Positions 47,594 through 55,971 of a DNA stretch of 64,000 nt are shown in pieces. The DNA lies in NCBI RefSeq assembly GCF_018780075.1, contig NZ_JADMKB010000101.1, positions 1 to 64,000 on the forward strand. Direction: 5' to 3'. The first letter of the stretch is position 1; every line of letters begins with the position of its first letter. Source of the stretch: Hydrogenophaga sp. (GTDB lineage: Bacteria; Pseudomonadota; Gammaproteobacteria; Burkholderiales; Burkholderiaceae_C). A program made the translations under genes and the position numbers. The notes under the pieces were generated by a model, which was given only the letters and a program-made list of their open reading frames with translations, did not search any database and was not told where the DNA came from.

Positions 47594-47614
47594 AGGCACC
47601 CTTTCCAGGTGCCT
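47594..47614. repeat. Inverted repeat upstream of the ZIP gene
   Basis: AGGCACC (47594-47600) and GGTGCCT (47608-47614) with a 7-bp spacer, 22 bp before the ZIP start codon. Position suits an operator or 5'-UTR hairpin. Confidence 0.4.
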
Positions 47615-47638
47615 CGCGCCCATAAAAAGGGCAGAAAA

Positions 47639-47658
47639 AAGGCCGCTTGCGCGGCCTT
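47639..47658 (-). terminator. Terminator of the dienelactone hydrolase-like gene
   Basis: AAGGCCGC (47639-47646) pairs with GCGGCCTT (47651-47658), loop TTGC. On the minus strand it is followed by a T-run (47640-47635), 22 nt after the hydrolase stop. Confidence 0.85.
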
Positions 47659-47680
47659 GGGGTGACGTCGGGAGCGGCTG

Positions 47681-48580
47681 TCAGGCCACGCCGTGCTGCT
47701 TGAACCACGCCGTGGCCCGCTTCCAGCCGTCTTCGGCCGGCTCCTTGCGGAAGCTCGGCCGGTAGTCGGCGTGGAACGCGTGCGGGGCGTCCGGGTACAC
47801 CACAAAGCTCGATGCCTTGGCCGCCGCGTTGCCGCTCGCCAAAACGCCTTTCATCTTATCAATCGTGTCAAGGGGGATGCCGGTGTCGGCCGCACCGTAC
47901 AGGCCCAGCACCGGCCCGTTCAGGCCGGCGGCCACGTCCACCGGGTGCTGGGGGTTCAACTCGCTGGCCTGGCCCACCAGGCGGCCGTACCAGGCCACGC
48001 CGGCCTTCACGTTGGGGTTGTGCGCGGCATAGAGCCAGACCTGGCGGCCGCCCCAGCAGAAGCCAGTGACGCCCAGCTTGCTGGTGTCGCCGCCGTTGGC
48101 CGCGGCCCACTTCACCGTGGCGTCCAGATCGGCCATCACCTGCGCGTCGGGCACCTTGGCGATCACTTCAGACATCAGCTTGGCCACCTCGCCGTAGCTC
48201 TGGGCGTCGCCCTGGCGCACGAACAGCTCGGGCGCGATCGCCAGGTAACCCGCCTTGGCGAAGCGGCGCGCGGTGTCGGCGATGTACTCGTGCACGCCAA
48301 AAATCTCCGACAGCACCAGCACCACGGGCAGCCCGGTCTTGCCGGCGGGCGCTGCGCGGTAGGCCGGCATCTTGAAACCGTTCACATCGATCGTCACGTC
48401 GCCCGCCGTCAGGCCATCGGTCGGGGTCTTGATGGCCGTCTGCGCCATGATGGGCATGGCCGCAGCAGCATAGCCCACGCCCAGAGCGGCCTTGAGGGCC
48501 GTGCGGCGCGAGGGTCGGCTGCGTTCATCGGATGCGTCGAGCAAGGCCTGGCTGTCGGTGATCAGATCGGTGTTGAGCAT
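47681..48580 (-). CDS. Dienelactone hydrolase-family protein, exported
   Basis: 299 residues, alpha/beta hydrolase of the DLH family (PF01738). The N-terminus SRPSRRTALKAALGVGYAAA looks like a Tat signal, so it is probably periplasmic, unlike classical cytosolic DLH. The nucleophile is Cys175 in GVTGFCWGG, the acid is in GAADTGIP and the base in DAPHAFHADYRP. Classical DLH opens dienelactone in chlorocatechol degradation, but this exported subgroup has no established substrate. The ATG at 48580 has AGGAG upstream. Confidence 0.85.
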   Translation of the reverse strand: MLNTDLITDSQALLDASDERSRPSRRTALKAALGVGYAAAAMPIMAQTAIKTPTDGLTAGDVTIDVNGFKMPAYRAAPAGKTGLPVVLVLSEIFGVHEYIADTARRFAKAGYLAIAPELFVRQGDAQSYGEVAKLMSEVIAKVPDAQVMADLDATVKWAAANGGDTSKLGVTGFCWGGRQVWLYAAHNPNVKAGVAWYGRLVGQASELNPQHPVDVAAGLNGPVLGLYGAADTGIPLDTIDKMKGVLASGNAAAKASSFVVYPDAPHAFHADYRPSFRKEPAEDGWKRATAWFKQHGVA

Positions 48581-48656
48581 GGGAGATCTCCTAAGTGGGG
48601 GGACAACGGAGCCGTCGGGGCCGGCATGGTCTGGATCACGGTTCAGGCCTTTTGGT

Positions 48657-48687
48657 TCGCCAGGACGGGAATTTTTTTGCCTGGCGA
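48657..48687. repeat. Hairpin downstream of polA with a T-run in the loop
   Basis: TCGCCAGG (48657-48664) pairs with CCTGGCGA (48680-48687); the 15-nt loop contains seven consecutive T. It lies 20 nt past the polA stop on the minus strand. It is not a standard terminator, but may protect the 3' end. Confidence 0.45.
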
Positions 48688-48706
48688 TCACCCGCGGCAC
48701 CTGCGT

Positions 48707-51535
48707 TCAGTGCGCCTGATCCCAATTCGCCCCCACCCCCACCTCGGCCAGCAGCGGCACCTTGAGTTCGGCCACCCCGGCCATCAGGCGCGGGATCTCG
48801 GTCCGGAGCCAGTCCACCTCGCCCTCGGGCACTTCGAACACCAGTTCGTCGTGCACCTGCATGATCATCTTCGTGCCGCGCTGCTGTTCGTCCAGCGCTT
48901 TCTGCACCGCCACCATGCTGAGCTTGATGAGGTCGGCCGCCGTGCCTTGCATGGGGGCGTTGATGGCCTGGCGTTCCAGCCCGGCGAGGCGCGCGCCCTT
49001 TTCGTTCTGGATGCCGGGCAAGACCAGGCGCCGGCCGAAGACCGTTTCCACATAGCCCTGGGCCTTGGCCAGGGCGCGGGTCTCGTCCATGTACTGCTTG
49101 ACGCCGGCGAAGCGCTCGAAATAACGCGTGATGTAGTTCTTGGCGGCGGTGTTGTCGATGCCGAGTGACTTGGCCAGGCCGAAGGTGCCCATGCCGTAGA
49201 TGAGGCCGAAGTTGATGACCTTGGCGTAGCGGCGCTGTTCGCTGCTGACCTGCGCGGCGTCCAGGCCAAACACCTCGGCGGCGGTGGCGCGGTGCACGTC
49301 GATGCCTTCGTGGAAGGCCTTGAGCAGCGCCGCGTCGCCGCTGATGTGCGCCATGATGCGCAGCTCGATCTGCGAGTAGTCGGCGCTGGCGATCACACTG
49401 CCGGCGGGCGCCACGAAGGCCTCTCGAACCCTGCGGCCTTCGGCCGTGCGGATGGGGATGTTCTGCAGGTTGGGGTCGTTGCTGGAGAGGCGCCCGGTCA
49501 CGGCCACGGCCTGCGCGTAGTGGGTGTGCACGCGGCCGGTGCGTGGCAGCGCGAGCTGGGCCAGCTTGTCGGTGTAGGTGCCCTTGAGCTTGGAGAGGCC
49601 CCGGTGCTCCAGGATCTTGGCGGGCAGCGGGTAGTCTTCGGCGAGTTTTTCCAGCACCTCTTCGTCGGTGCTGCGCGCGCCGGTCGCGGTCTTCTTGATC
49701 ACCGGCAGGCCCAGTTTGTCGAAGAAGATTTCGCCCAGTTGCTTGGGACTGCCCAGGTTGAACGGCTGGCCCGCGATGGCATAGGCCTCCTGCTCCAGCG
49801 CCACGATGCGCTGGCCCAGTTCGTGGCTTTGCGCGGCCAGCATGGGCGCGTCGATCAGCACGCCGTTGCGTTCGATGCGGTAGAGCGCCTCGCTGCTCTC
49901 CATCTCCAGCTGGTAGACGAAGCGCAGCTTTTCGTTCGCCTCCAGCTGGGGCCAGAGCGTCAGGTGCACGTCCAGCGTCTGGTCGCTGTCCTCGCACGAG
50001 TATTCGGAGGCCTTGGCCACGTCGACCTGCGCGAACGGGATCTGGTGCGCGCCCTTGCCGCACAGGTCTTCGTAGTTGATGCCCTGGCGGCCCAGGTGGC
50101 GCTCGGCCAGACTGGCCAGGCCGTGCGGCTTGTGCACCTCGAGCACGTAGCTCTGCAGCATGGTGTCGTGCGCGTACCCCTGCACTTCGATGCCGTGGTT
50201 GGCGAACACGTGGCGGTCGTACTTGATGTGCTGGCCGAGCTTGTGCCTGGCCGGGTTCTCCAGCCAGGGCTTGAGCTTCGCGAGCACCTCGTCCAGCGGC
50301 AGCTGCTCGGGCGCGTCGGGGCCGGCGTGCATCAGCGGGATGTAGGCGGCCTCGCCGGGTGTCACGCTGAAGCTGATGCCGACGATCTGCGCCACCATTT
50401 CGTCGAGCGAGGTGGTTTCGGTGTCCACGGCCACGAGCTCGGCAGCGTCGACCTTGGCCAGCCAGGTGTTGAGGGCTTCCCAAGTGAGGATGGTGTCGTA
50501 GGCGAGACCGCTGTTGCGCGGCTCGGCGGGCGCTTCATCTGTCGGGTCGGCGGGTTCTGAAAACAGGTCGTGGGTGGGCGTGCCCTTTCCCCCGGCCTTC
50601 TCCCCCGCGGGGCGAGGGGGTGCAGACGGGGCCTCGCCGCCGCCCAGCGCCTTGGCCAGGCCTTTGAAGCCGTAGGTTTCGTAGAAGGTCTTGAGCGGTT
50701 CGGTCCGGGGCTGGCCGATGCGGATGGCCTCCAGCGAGGGCATGTCGGGCACCCAGCCGTTGAGGTCGCAGTCGGTCTTGATGGTCAGCAGCTGGCGGCC
50801 GGTGGGCAGCCAGTCCAGCGCCTTGCGCAGCTTCTCGCCCACCGCTCCCTTGATCTGGTCGGCCTGCGCCACCAGCGCGTCCACCGAGCCGTACTCCTGC
50901 AGCAGTTTCACGGCGGTCTTGGGGCCCACGCCCTGCACGCCGGGCACGTTGTCGACCTGGTCGCCCACCAGCATCTGGTAGTCCAGCATCAGGCGGGCGG
51001 GCACACCGAACTCGGCCTCCACCCCGGCCAGATCGCGCACCTTGCCACTCATGGTGTCGATGATGGTGATGTGCTCGTTGACCAGCTGGGCCAGGTCCTT
51101 GTCGCCGCTGGAGATGATCACGTTCATGCCCTGCCGCGAGGCGGTCACGGCCAGCGTGCCGATCACGTCGTCGGCCTCCACGCCCGGCACGTCGAGCACG
51201 GGCCAGCCCATGTGGCGGACCACCTCGTGGATGGGCACGATCTGGCTGCGCAGGTCGTCGGGCATGGGGCTGCGCTGGGCCTTGTATTCGGGGTAGATCG
51301 CGTCGCGGAAGGTGGGGCCTTTGGCGTCGAACACGCAGGCCCCGTAGGCAAACGGATGGTCCTTCAGCAGCTTCTGCATCATGTTGATCATGATGCGGAT
51401 GGCGCCGGTCTTTTGCACCGTGCCGTCGGGCAAGGTGATGCTCATGGCTTCGCCGCCGGCGAAGAAGGCGCGGTAGAGGTAGCTGGAGCCATCAACCAGC
51501 AGCAGGCTCGGGGTGGGCGTTTTTGGATCGGACAT
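48707..51535 (-). CDS. polA: DNA polymerase I
   Basis: 942 residues. The 5'-3' exonuclease domain (~1-300; MLDYQMLVGDQVDNVPGVQGVGPKTA) is followed by a linker and an active 3'-5' exonuclease with VAVDTETTSLD (Asp-x-Glu) and YSCEDSDQT. The polymerase has motif A DYSQIELR, motif B (INFGLIYGMG) and motif C VHDELVFEVPE. It fills gaps and removes RNA primers. It is divergent from the small secreted protein and ThrB, as in other proteobacteria. Confidence 0.97.
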   Translation of the reverse strand: MSDPKTPTPSLLLVDGSSYLYRAFFAGGEAMSITLPDGTVQKTGAIRIMINMMQKLLKDHPFAYGACVFDAKGPTFRDAIYPEYKAQRSPMPDDLRSQIVPIHEVVRHMGWPVLDVPGVEADDVIGTLAVTASRQGMNVIISSGDKDLAQLVNEHITIIDTMSGKVRDLAGVEAEFGVPARLMLDYQMLVGDQVDNVPGVQGVGPKTAVKLLQEYGSVDALVAQADQIKGAVGEKLRKALDWLPTGRQLLTIKTDCDLNGWVPDMPSLEAIRIGQPRTEPLKTFYETYGFKGLAKALGGGEAPSAPPRPAGEKAGGKGTPTHDLFSEPADPTDEAPAEPRNSGLAYDTILTWEALNTWLAKVDAAELVAVDTETTSLDEMVAQIVGISFSVTPGEAAYIPLMHAGPDAPEQLPLDEVLAKLKPWLENPARHKLGQHIKYDRHVFANHGIEVQGYAHDTMLQSYVLEVHKPHGLASLAERHLGRQGINYEDLCGKGAHQIPFAQVDVAKASEYSCEDSDQTLDVHLTLWPQLEANEKLRFVYQLEMESSEALYRIERNGVLIDAPMLAAQSHELGQRIVALEQEAYAIAGQPFNLGSPKQLGEIFFDKLGLPVIKKTATGARSTDEEVLEKLAEDYPLPAKILEHRGLSKLKGTYTDKLAQLALPRTGRVHTHYAQAVAVTGRLSSNDPNLQNIPIRTAEGRRVREAFVAPAGSVIASADYSQIELRIMAHISGDAALLKAFHEGIDVHRATAAEVFGLDAAQVSSEQRRYAKVINFGLIYGMGTFGLAKSLGIDNTAAKNYITRYFERFAGVKQYMDETRALAKAQGYVETVFGRRLVLPGIQNEKGARLAGLERQAINAPMQGTAADLIKLSMVAVQKALDEQQRGTKMIMQVHDELVFEVPEGEVDWLRTEIPRLMAGVAELKVPLLAEVGVGANWDQAH

Positions 51536-51605
51536 GACGCGATTGTGGGGGAATCCACACGCCGGGCGCCGCCCGCCACCGGCGGCCCGTGCCTACAATG
51601 GGCGG

Positions 51606-51947
51606 ATGCGCCCACAGACCCCCTCCCTGCTCCGCCCGCTGCTGCTGACCTTCGCCCTGGGCGCCGCCCTGCCCGCGCTGGCGCAGACCGCGCCCGCTGC
51701 CCCACTGCCCGCCGAATCGACCCCGCTGCCCGCTGGGCAGGAGAAGGCGATGGAGCGCATCACCCACGAAGACGCGCTCTCGCGCATCGACGAGGTGCGG
51801 GTCGGTGGCCAGACACGCAGCATCGCCGTGCAGCCCAAGAACGGCGCACCGGGCTACGAGGTGGCACCGCTGCCCGCGGCAGACACCGCCACCGAAGGCC
51901 AGGGTGGCAGCAGCGGCCGCAGCCGCTGGCGTGTTTTGAGTTTCTGA
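51606..51947 (+). CDS. Small secreted protein between polA and thrB (DUF2782-like position)
   Basis: 113 residues with a signal peptide (LLLTFALGAALPALAQ, cleavage near 27). The mature part has MERITHEDALSRIDEVRVGGQTRSIAVQPKN-like content and ends with a Ser/Arg-rich tail. Proteins of the DUF2782 family occupy this exact position (polA-DUF2782-thrB) in pseudomonads, so I regard it as a positional and possible sequence relative. Function is unknown. The thrB start is 13 nt downstream. Confidence 0.72.
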   Translation: MRPQTPSLLRPLLLTFALGAALPALAQTAPAAPLPAESTPLPAGQEKAMERITHEDALSRIDEVRVGGQTRSIAVQPKNGAPGYEVAPLPAADTATEGQGGSSGRSRWRVLSF

Positions 51948-51960
51948 TTTCCCCTCCTCC

Positions 51961-52971
51961 ATGGCCGTTTACACCGAAGTCCCGACGGACGAAGCCGCCG
52001 CGCTGATGCGCGCCCTCAACCTGGGTGAACTCACCGCGCTGCGCGGCATCCAGGGAGGCATCGAAAACACCAACTATTTCGCCACCACCGAATGGGACGG
52101 CGTCGCGTCGGAGCACGTGCTCACGGTGTTCGAGCGCCTGAGCTTCGAGCAGTTGCCCTATTACCTGCGGCTGATGAAGCACCTGGCGGGCAAAGGCATC
52201 CCGGTGCCGGAGCCGGCGGCCGACGCGCGCGGCGAGCTGGTGCACACCGTGCAGGGCAAGCCCGCCGCCGTGGTCGATAAGCTGCGTGGCCACAGCGAGC
52301 TGGCGCCCGGCGTCGAGCACTGCCGGGCCGTGGGCGACATGCTCGCGCGCATGCACCTGGCCGGCCGTGATTTCGAGCTGCACCAGCCCAACCTGCGCGG
52401 CCTCGGCTGGTGGAACCAGACCGTGCCCGTGGTGCTGCCGCACCTGAGCGAGGACCAGGCCACGCTGATCGCCAGCGAGCTGGCCTACCAGAACCACGTG
52501 GCCGCGAGCCCCGCCTACAAGGCCCTGCCCGGCGGCCCGGTGCACGCCGACCTGTTCCGCGACAACGTCATGTTCGACGGCGTGGCCCTGTGCGGCTTCT
52601 TCGACTTCTATTTCGCCGGCAACGACAGCTTCCTGTTCGATCTGGCGGTGACGCTCAACGACTGGTGCATCCACCACGGACAGGACGGTAGCGACGGGCT
52701 GCACGACGAGGCCCGGGCGCAGGCCATGCTGGGGGCGTACCAGGCCGTGCGGCCCCTGAGCGCGGCCGAGCGCAGCCTGCTGCCGGCGATGCTGCGGGCC
52801 GGCGCCCTGCGCTTCTGGCTGTCGCGCCTGTGGGACTGGCACCTGCCGCGCGAGGCCTCGATGCTGAAACCCCACGACCCGACGCACTTCGAGCGCGTGC
52901 TGCGCGAGCGCGTGCGCCAGGCGCGCACGCTGTCGGTGGCGCTGGTGGAAGACGGCGGCGTGCCCGCCTGA
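51961..52971 (+). CDS. thrB: Homoserine kinase, ThrB type (APH fold)
   Basis: 336 residues of the aminoglycoside-phosphotransferase-like homoserine kinases (COG2334/TIGR00938), not the GHMP type of E. coli. Typical segments: AVYTEVPTDEAAALMRALNLGEL, GIQGGIENTNYF and HADLFRDNVMFDG, with the catalytic Asp in HADLFRDN and the metal-binding Asp in FFDFYFAG. It phosphorylates homoserine for threonine synthesis. It starts a coupled run with the BPSS1780 and FecR genes. Confidence 0.93.
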   Translation: MAVYTEVPTDEAAALMRALNLGELTALRGIQGGIENTNYFATTEWDGVASEHVLTVFERLSFEQLPYYLRLMKHLAGKGIPVPEPAADARGELVHTVQGKPAAVVDKLRGHSELAPGVEHCRAVGDMLARMHLAGRDFELHQPNLRGLGWWNQTVPVVLPHLSEDQATLIASELAYQNHVAASPAYKALPGGPVHADLFRDNVMFDGVALCGFFDFYFAGNDSFLFDLAVTLNDWCIHHGQDGSDGLHDEARAQAMLGAYQAVRPLSAAERSLLPAMLRAGALRFWLSRLWDWHLPREASMLKPHDPTHFERVLRERVRQARTLSVALVEDGGVPA

Positions 52972-52977
52972 CCCCCC

Positions 52978-53787
52978 ATGAAACTGCGTTCCGTTCCCGC
53001 CGCCACCGGCCTGCAATGGGTCAGGCTCGGCATGCGCACCTTCCTGCGCCAGCCCCTGGCCATGTCGGGGCTGTTTTTCCTGTTCATGGTCGCGATCTCG
53101 CTGCTGGCGCTGCTGCCCTTCGTCGGCACGGCGCTCTCGGCCCTGCTCACCCCGGCAGCCAACCTGGGCCTGATGGCCGCCAGCAAGGAAGCGTCCGAGG
53201 GCCGCTTCCCCATGCCGTCGACGCTGGTCACCGCCTTCCGTGCCGGCCCTGAAAAGACCCGCGGCATGCTGGTGCTCGGCGGCCTCTACGGTTTGGCCCT
53301 GCTGCTGGTGCTGGGTCTGGCGACCCTGCTGGACACCAGCGCCCCGGTGGCGGCCGACGCCGCGGAGATGACCGCCGAAGCCATGGTGCAGGCCACGCTG
53401 GCCAGCCCCGCGCTGTGGGTGGCGATGGTGGTGATGGTGCCGCTTCAGATGCTGTTCTGGCACGCCCCCGCCCTGCTGCACTGGCATGGTGTGCCGCCCG
53501 TGAAGAGCCTGTTTTTCAGCGCCATGGCCTGCTGGGCCAACAAGGGTGCGCTGCTGGTGTTCATGCTTGGCTGGATGGGCGTGTTCATGCTGCTGGGCCT
53601 GGTGATCTCCGTCGTGGGCGCGCTGCTGGGCGGCGCGCAGGTGCTCACCATCATCCTGTACCCGGCGGTGCTGTTCATGGCGTCGATGTTCTTCACCTCG
53701 ATCTACTTCACCTTCCGCGACAGCTTCCACACCGCCACCGACCCGGACAGCACCCCACCACCCACGGACGAAGGAGCTCCCTCATGA
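52978..53787 (+). CDS. BPSS1780-family membrane protein
   Basis: 269 residues with about five helices and a short polar C-terminus. N-terminal GLQWVRLGMRTFLRQPLAMSGLFFLFMV is the signature of the BPSS1780 family, found mainly in Burkholderiales and of unknown function. It begins 6 nt after thrB and overlaps the FecR gene by 4 nt, but no functional link to threonine synthesis is implied. Confidence 0.86.
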   Translation: MKLRSVPAATGLQWVRLGMRTFLRQPLAMSGLFFLFMVAISLLALLPFVGTALSALLTPAANLGLMAASKEASEGRFPMPSTLVTAFRAGPEKTRGMLVLGGLYGLALLLVLGLATLLDTSAPVAADAAEMTAEAMVQATLASPALWVAMVVMVPLQMLFWHAPALLHWHGVPPVKSLFFSAMACWANKGALLVFMLGWMGVFMLLGLVISVVGALLGGAQVLTIILYPAVLFMASMFFTSIYFTFRDSFHTATDPDSTPPPTDEGAPS

Positions 53788-54557
53788 CCACCCACCACCT
53801 GCAGGGTCGCTCGGACAACGAAGTGCTCTGGTTTCAACGCCGGGAGACGCTGTCGGCGGCGGCGGCCTGGGTGGCCATGGGCGGCCTGCCGGCGGCCATG
53901 GCACAGCAGCGCAGCAACGTGGTCGACTTCGTCGGGGACGTCCTGCTCAACGGCCAGCGCATGTCGTCGAACCAGACCGTGCAGAGCGGCGACGAGATCC
54001 TCACCGGCCCCGCCTCGCGGCTGGTCTTCGTGATCGGCAACTCGGCGTTTCATGTGCGGCAGAACTCGCGCCTCACGGTGTCCCGGGGGCGCACCCTCAA
54101 CACCGTGAGCCTGCTGCGCCTGCTGACCGGCGCGGTGGTGAGCGTGTTCGGTCGCGGCGCCAACCGAACCATCTCCACCCCCACCCTCACCGCCGGCATC
54201 CGGGGCACCGGCGTGTACACCGAGGTCATGCCCGACCTGCGCACCTACTTCTGCAACTGCTACGGCACGGTGGAACTGGAAACGCGGGGCGAACAGCTGG
54301 TGTCGACCTCGAACTACCACCAGTCGTACTGGGGCGAGGTGCAAGCCAACACCAACGGACGCGTCATCACCCCCGCCGGTGCGATCAACCACACCGACGA
54401 AGAGCTGGAGTTTCTGGCCGACCTCATCGACCAGCGCACCGCCTGGCAGATCGCGGGCCGGCGGGGTGTGAAAGACGGCCGCGGCTACCTGGACGACGCC
54501 CCCGGCGTGCTCCACCCGGCGGCCGTGCCGCTGACCCCGAAGTCCGACGCCCGCTGA
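53784..54557 (+). CDS. FecR-domain protein, exported, no sigma-factor partner
   Basis: 257 residues. The N-terminus has FQRRETLSAAAAWVAMGGLPAAMA, a possible Tat signal, then a FecR domain (PF04773) at about residues 45-150 with FVGDVLLNGQRMSSNQTVQSGDEILTGPASRLVFVIG and GIRGTGVY. Classical FecR transduces a signal across the inner membrane to an ECF sigma factor, but no FecI, TonB receptor or membrane helix is present. Proteins of this kind may instead act as periplasmic structural or regulatory domains. AAGGAG precedes the ATG, which overlaps the upstream stop. Confidence 0.85.
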   Translation: MTTHHLQGRSDNEVLWFQRRETLSAAAAWVAMGGLPAAMAQQRSNVVDFVGDVLLNGQRMSSNQTVQSGDEILTGPASRLVFVIGNSAFHVRQNSRLTVSRGRTLNTVSLLRLLTGAVVSVFGRGANRTISTPTLTAGIRGTGVYTEVMPDLRTYFCNCYGTVELETRGEQLVSTSNYHQSYWGEVQANTNGRVITPAGAINHTDEELEFLADLIDQRTAWQIAGRRGVKDGRGYLDDAPGVLHPAAVPLTPKSDAR

Positions 54558-54581
54558 CGGCGTGCGCCCAGGCCCGGCGGT

Positions 54582-55814
54582 TCAGAAAGCGGGCAGCGGC
54601 CGCCCCCGGGGCGCGTGCGCGGCGTGCCGCGCCATCACCTCCATGAACACGGCCTCCACCTGGGCGGCGATCTGCGGCCAATCCAGCTGGACCACCTGCC
54701 CACGCGCCTGGGCGTGGGCCATGGCGATGCGCTCGGGGTGTTCGGCCAGCTCGCGGGCACAGGCCACGTAGGCCCGGGTGTCGCCGACGGGCGCCAGCCA
54801 GCCCGAGTGGTGGTGCACCAGCCATTCGGACGCCGCCGCGGTGTCGAAGGCGAGCACCGGCAAACCGCTGGAGAGCGCCTCCAGTGTCACGTTGCCGAAG
54901 GTCTCGGTCAGGCTCGGGAACAGGCACAGATCGGCCGAGGCGTAGTACAGGGCCAGTTCGTCCTGGCGGCGCTGACCGGCAAACGTGGCCTGCGGGCACC
55001 GCTGGCGCAGCGTTTCGCACGAAGGACCATCGCCCACCCACACCAGCTTCACCGAGGGGTGTTTCGCGCGCATGGCGTCGAAGGCCTGGATCGCGACCTC
55101 CAGGTTCTTTTCGGGCGCCAGGCGCCCCACCACCAGCACCACCAGGCTGCCCTCGTCGGCGCCCCAGCTGGCGCGCAGCGCGGCGCTGCGCAGGTCCGGG
55201 CGAAACATCTGCGTGTCCACGCCCCGCGCCACCACCCGCGTGTTCTCGAACCCGCTGCTGATCAACTCGGCGCACAGCGCGCGTGTGGGCACCATGGTGC
55301 ACTGGGTCAGGTTGTGGAACTTGCGCAGGTAGGCCACGATGGGCTTCTTCAGCCAGCCCAGGCCGTAGTGCTCGCTGTAGCTGTGGAAATTGGTGCGGAA
55401 GTCAGAGGTCACGGGCAACCGCAGGTGGCGCGCGGCCTGCAGCGCCGACCAGCCCAGCGGGCCCTCGGTGGCGATGTGCACCAGGTCCGGCCGTTGCAGG
55501 GCCCAGGCCGCGATCAGCGCCTTCTTGCCCGGCAGGCCGAGCTTGAGCTGCGGGTAGCGGGGGATCGGCATGCCGCGCATCAGCACCTCTTCGAAACCGG
55601 CGTGGTCCGCCCCGCGTTCGCCCACGGTCTGGCGCGGGCGCACCAGCTGCACCTGGTGGTTGCGTTCGCACTGCCCCTGCACCAGCCGCGCCAGCGTGAG
55701 CGCCACACCGTTGACCTCGGGCGGCCAGGTTTCCGTGACCACGGCGAGGCGCAGCGAGGGCCGGGACGCGGGGAATTCCTGCATCAGGATGTGTTGTGAG
55801 GCGACGGCTTCCAT
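54582..55814 (-). CDS. GT4-family glycosyltransferase
   Basis: 410 residues (from 55814), GT-B fold. The N-terminal domain has RLAVVTETWPPEVNGVALTLARLVQG, as in lipid glycosyltransferases (MgtA, SqdX, glycosyl-DAG synthases). The C-terminal domain has the Glu-x7-Glu motif in ETFGNVTLEALSSGLPVLAFD. It probably transfers a sugar to diacylglycerol or a related lipid; sugar and acceptor are not determined. It is divergent from the Mpo1-like gene. A PHO-box-like direct repeat lies 22-40 bp upstream of the ATG. Met11 (55784) is an alternative start. Confidence 0.87.
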   Translation of the reverse strand: MEAVASQHILMQEFPASRPSLRLAVVTETWPPEVNGVALTLARLVQGQCERNHQVQLVRPRQTVGERGADHAGFEEVLMRGMPIPRYPQLKLGLPGKKALIAAWALQRPDLVHIATEGPLGWSALQAARHLRLPVTSDFRTNFHSYSEHYGLGWLKKPIVAYLRKFHNLTQCTMVPTRALCAELISSGFENTRVVARGVDTQMFRPDLRSAALRASWGADEGSLVVLVVGRLAPEKNLEVAIQAFDAMRAKHPSVKLVWVGDGPSCETLRQRCPQATFAGQRRQDELALYYASADLCLFPSLTETFGNVTLEALSSGLPVLAFDTAAASEWLVHHHSGWLAPVGDTRAYVACARELAEHPERIAMAHAQARGQVVQLDWPQIAAQVEAVFMEVMARHAAHAPRGRPLPAF

Positions 55815-55820
55815 GCACCC

Positions 55821-55826
55821 ATGATC
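55821..55826 (-). promoter_or_regulatory. Candidate -10 element of the GT4 gene
   Basis: GATCAT on the minus strand, exactly 10 nt after the PHO-like box at 55837-55854, as in E. coli Pho promoters where the box replaces the -35. It is 6 nt before the ATG, so the message would be nearly leaderless or start at Met11. Confidence 0.45.
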
Positions 55827-55836
55827 GCGACGCGAC

Positions 55837-55854
55837 AAAACAGATTGATGACAG
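55837..55854 (-). promoter_or_regulatory. PHO-box-like element of the GT4 promoter
   Basis: Minus strand CTGTCAT-CAAT-CTGTTTT. The first 7-mer is identical to the E. coli PHO half-site CTGTCAT and the second matches at 5 of 7. Half-sites are 11 nt apart, followed by 10 nt and a GATCAT -10. This is the best PHO-like box in the window. Confidence 0.6.
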
Positions 55855-55901
55855 GCCCACGCCGCGTGTCGCGCGGATGCGGTCTCCATGACAGCGAGGT
55901 G

Positions 55902-55935
55902 GTGTCACAGGCCTTTCACCGGTGATTCACATCAT
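55902..55935 (+). promoter_or_regulatory. PHO-box-like element and -10 of the Mpo1-like gene
   Basis: Plus strand GTGTCAC-AGGC-CTTTCAC (55902-55919), 10 of 14 half-site positions matching CTGTCAT. Ten nt later is CATCAT (55930-55935) as -10. It is 36 bp before the GTG start with a GGAG Shine-Dalgarno. Same spacing as the divergent GT4 box, in the same 157-bp gap. Confidence 0.5.
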
Positions 55936-55971
55936 GGGTGGCCCTAGCCCTTTGAACCACCGGAGACCCCT

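Noticed and set aside
47594-47614. Zur operator ahead of the ZIP gene
   Set aside because: The 7-bp palindrome does not match known Zur boxes, so only an inverted repeat is annotated.
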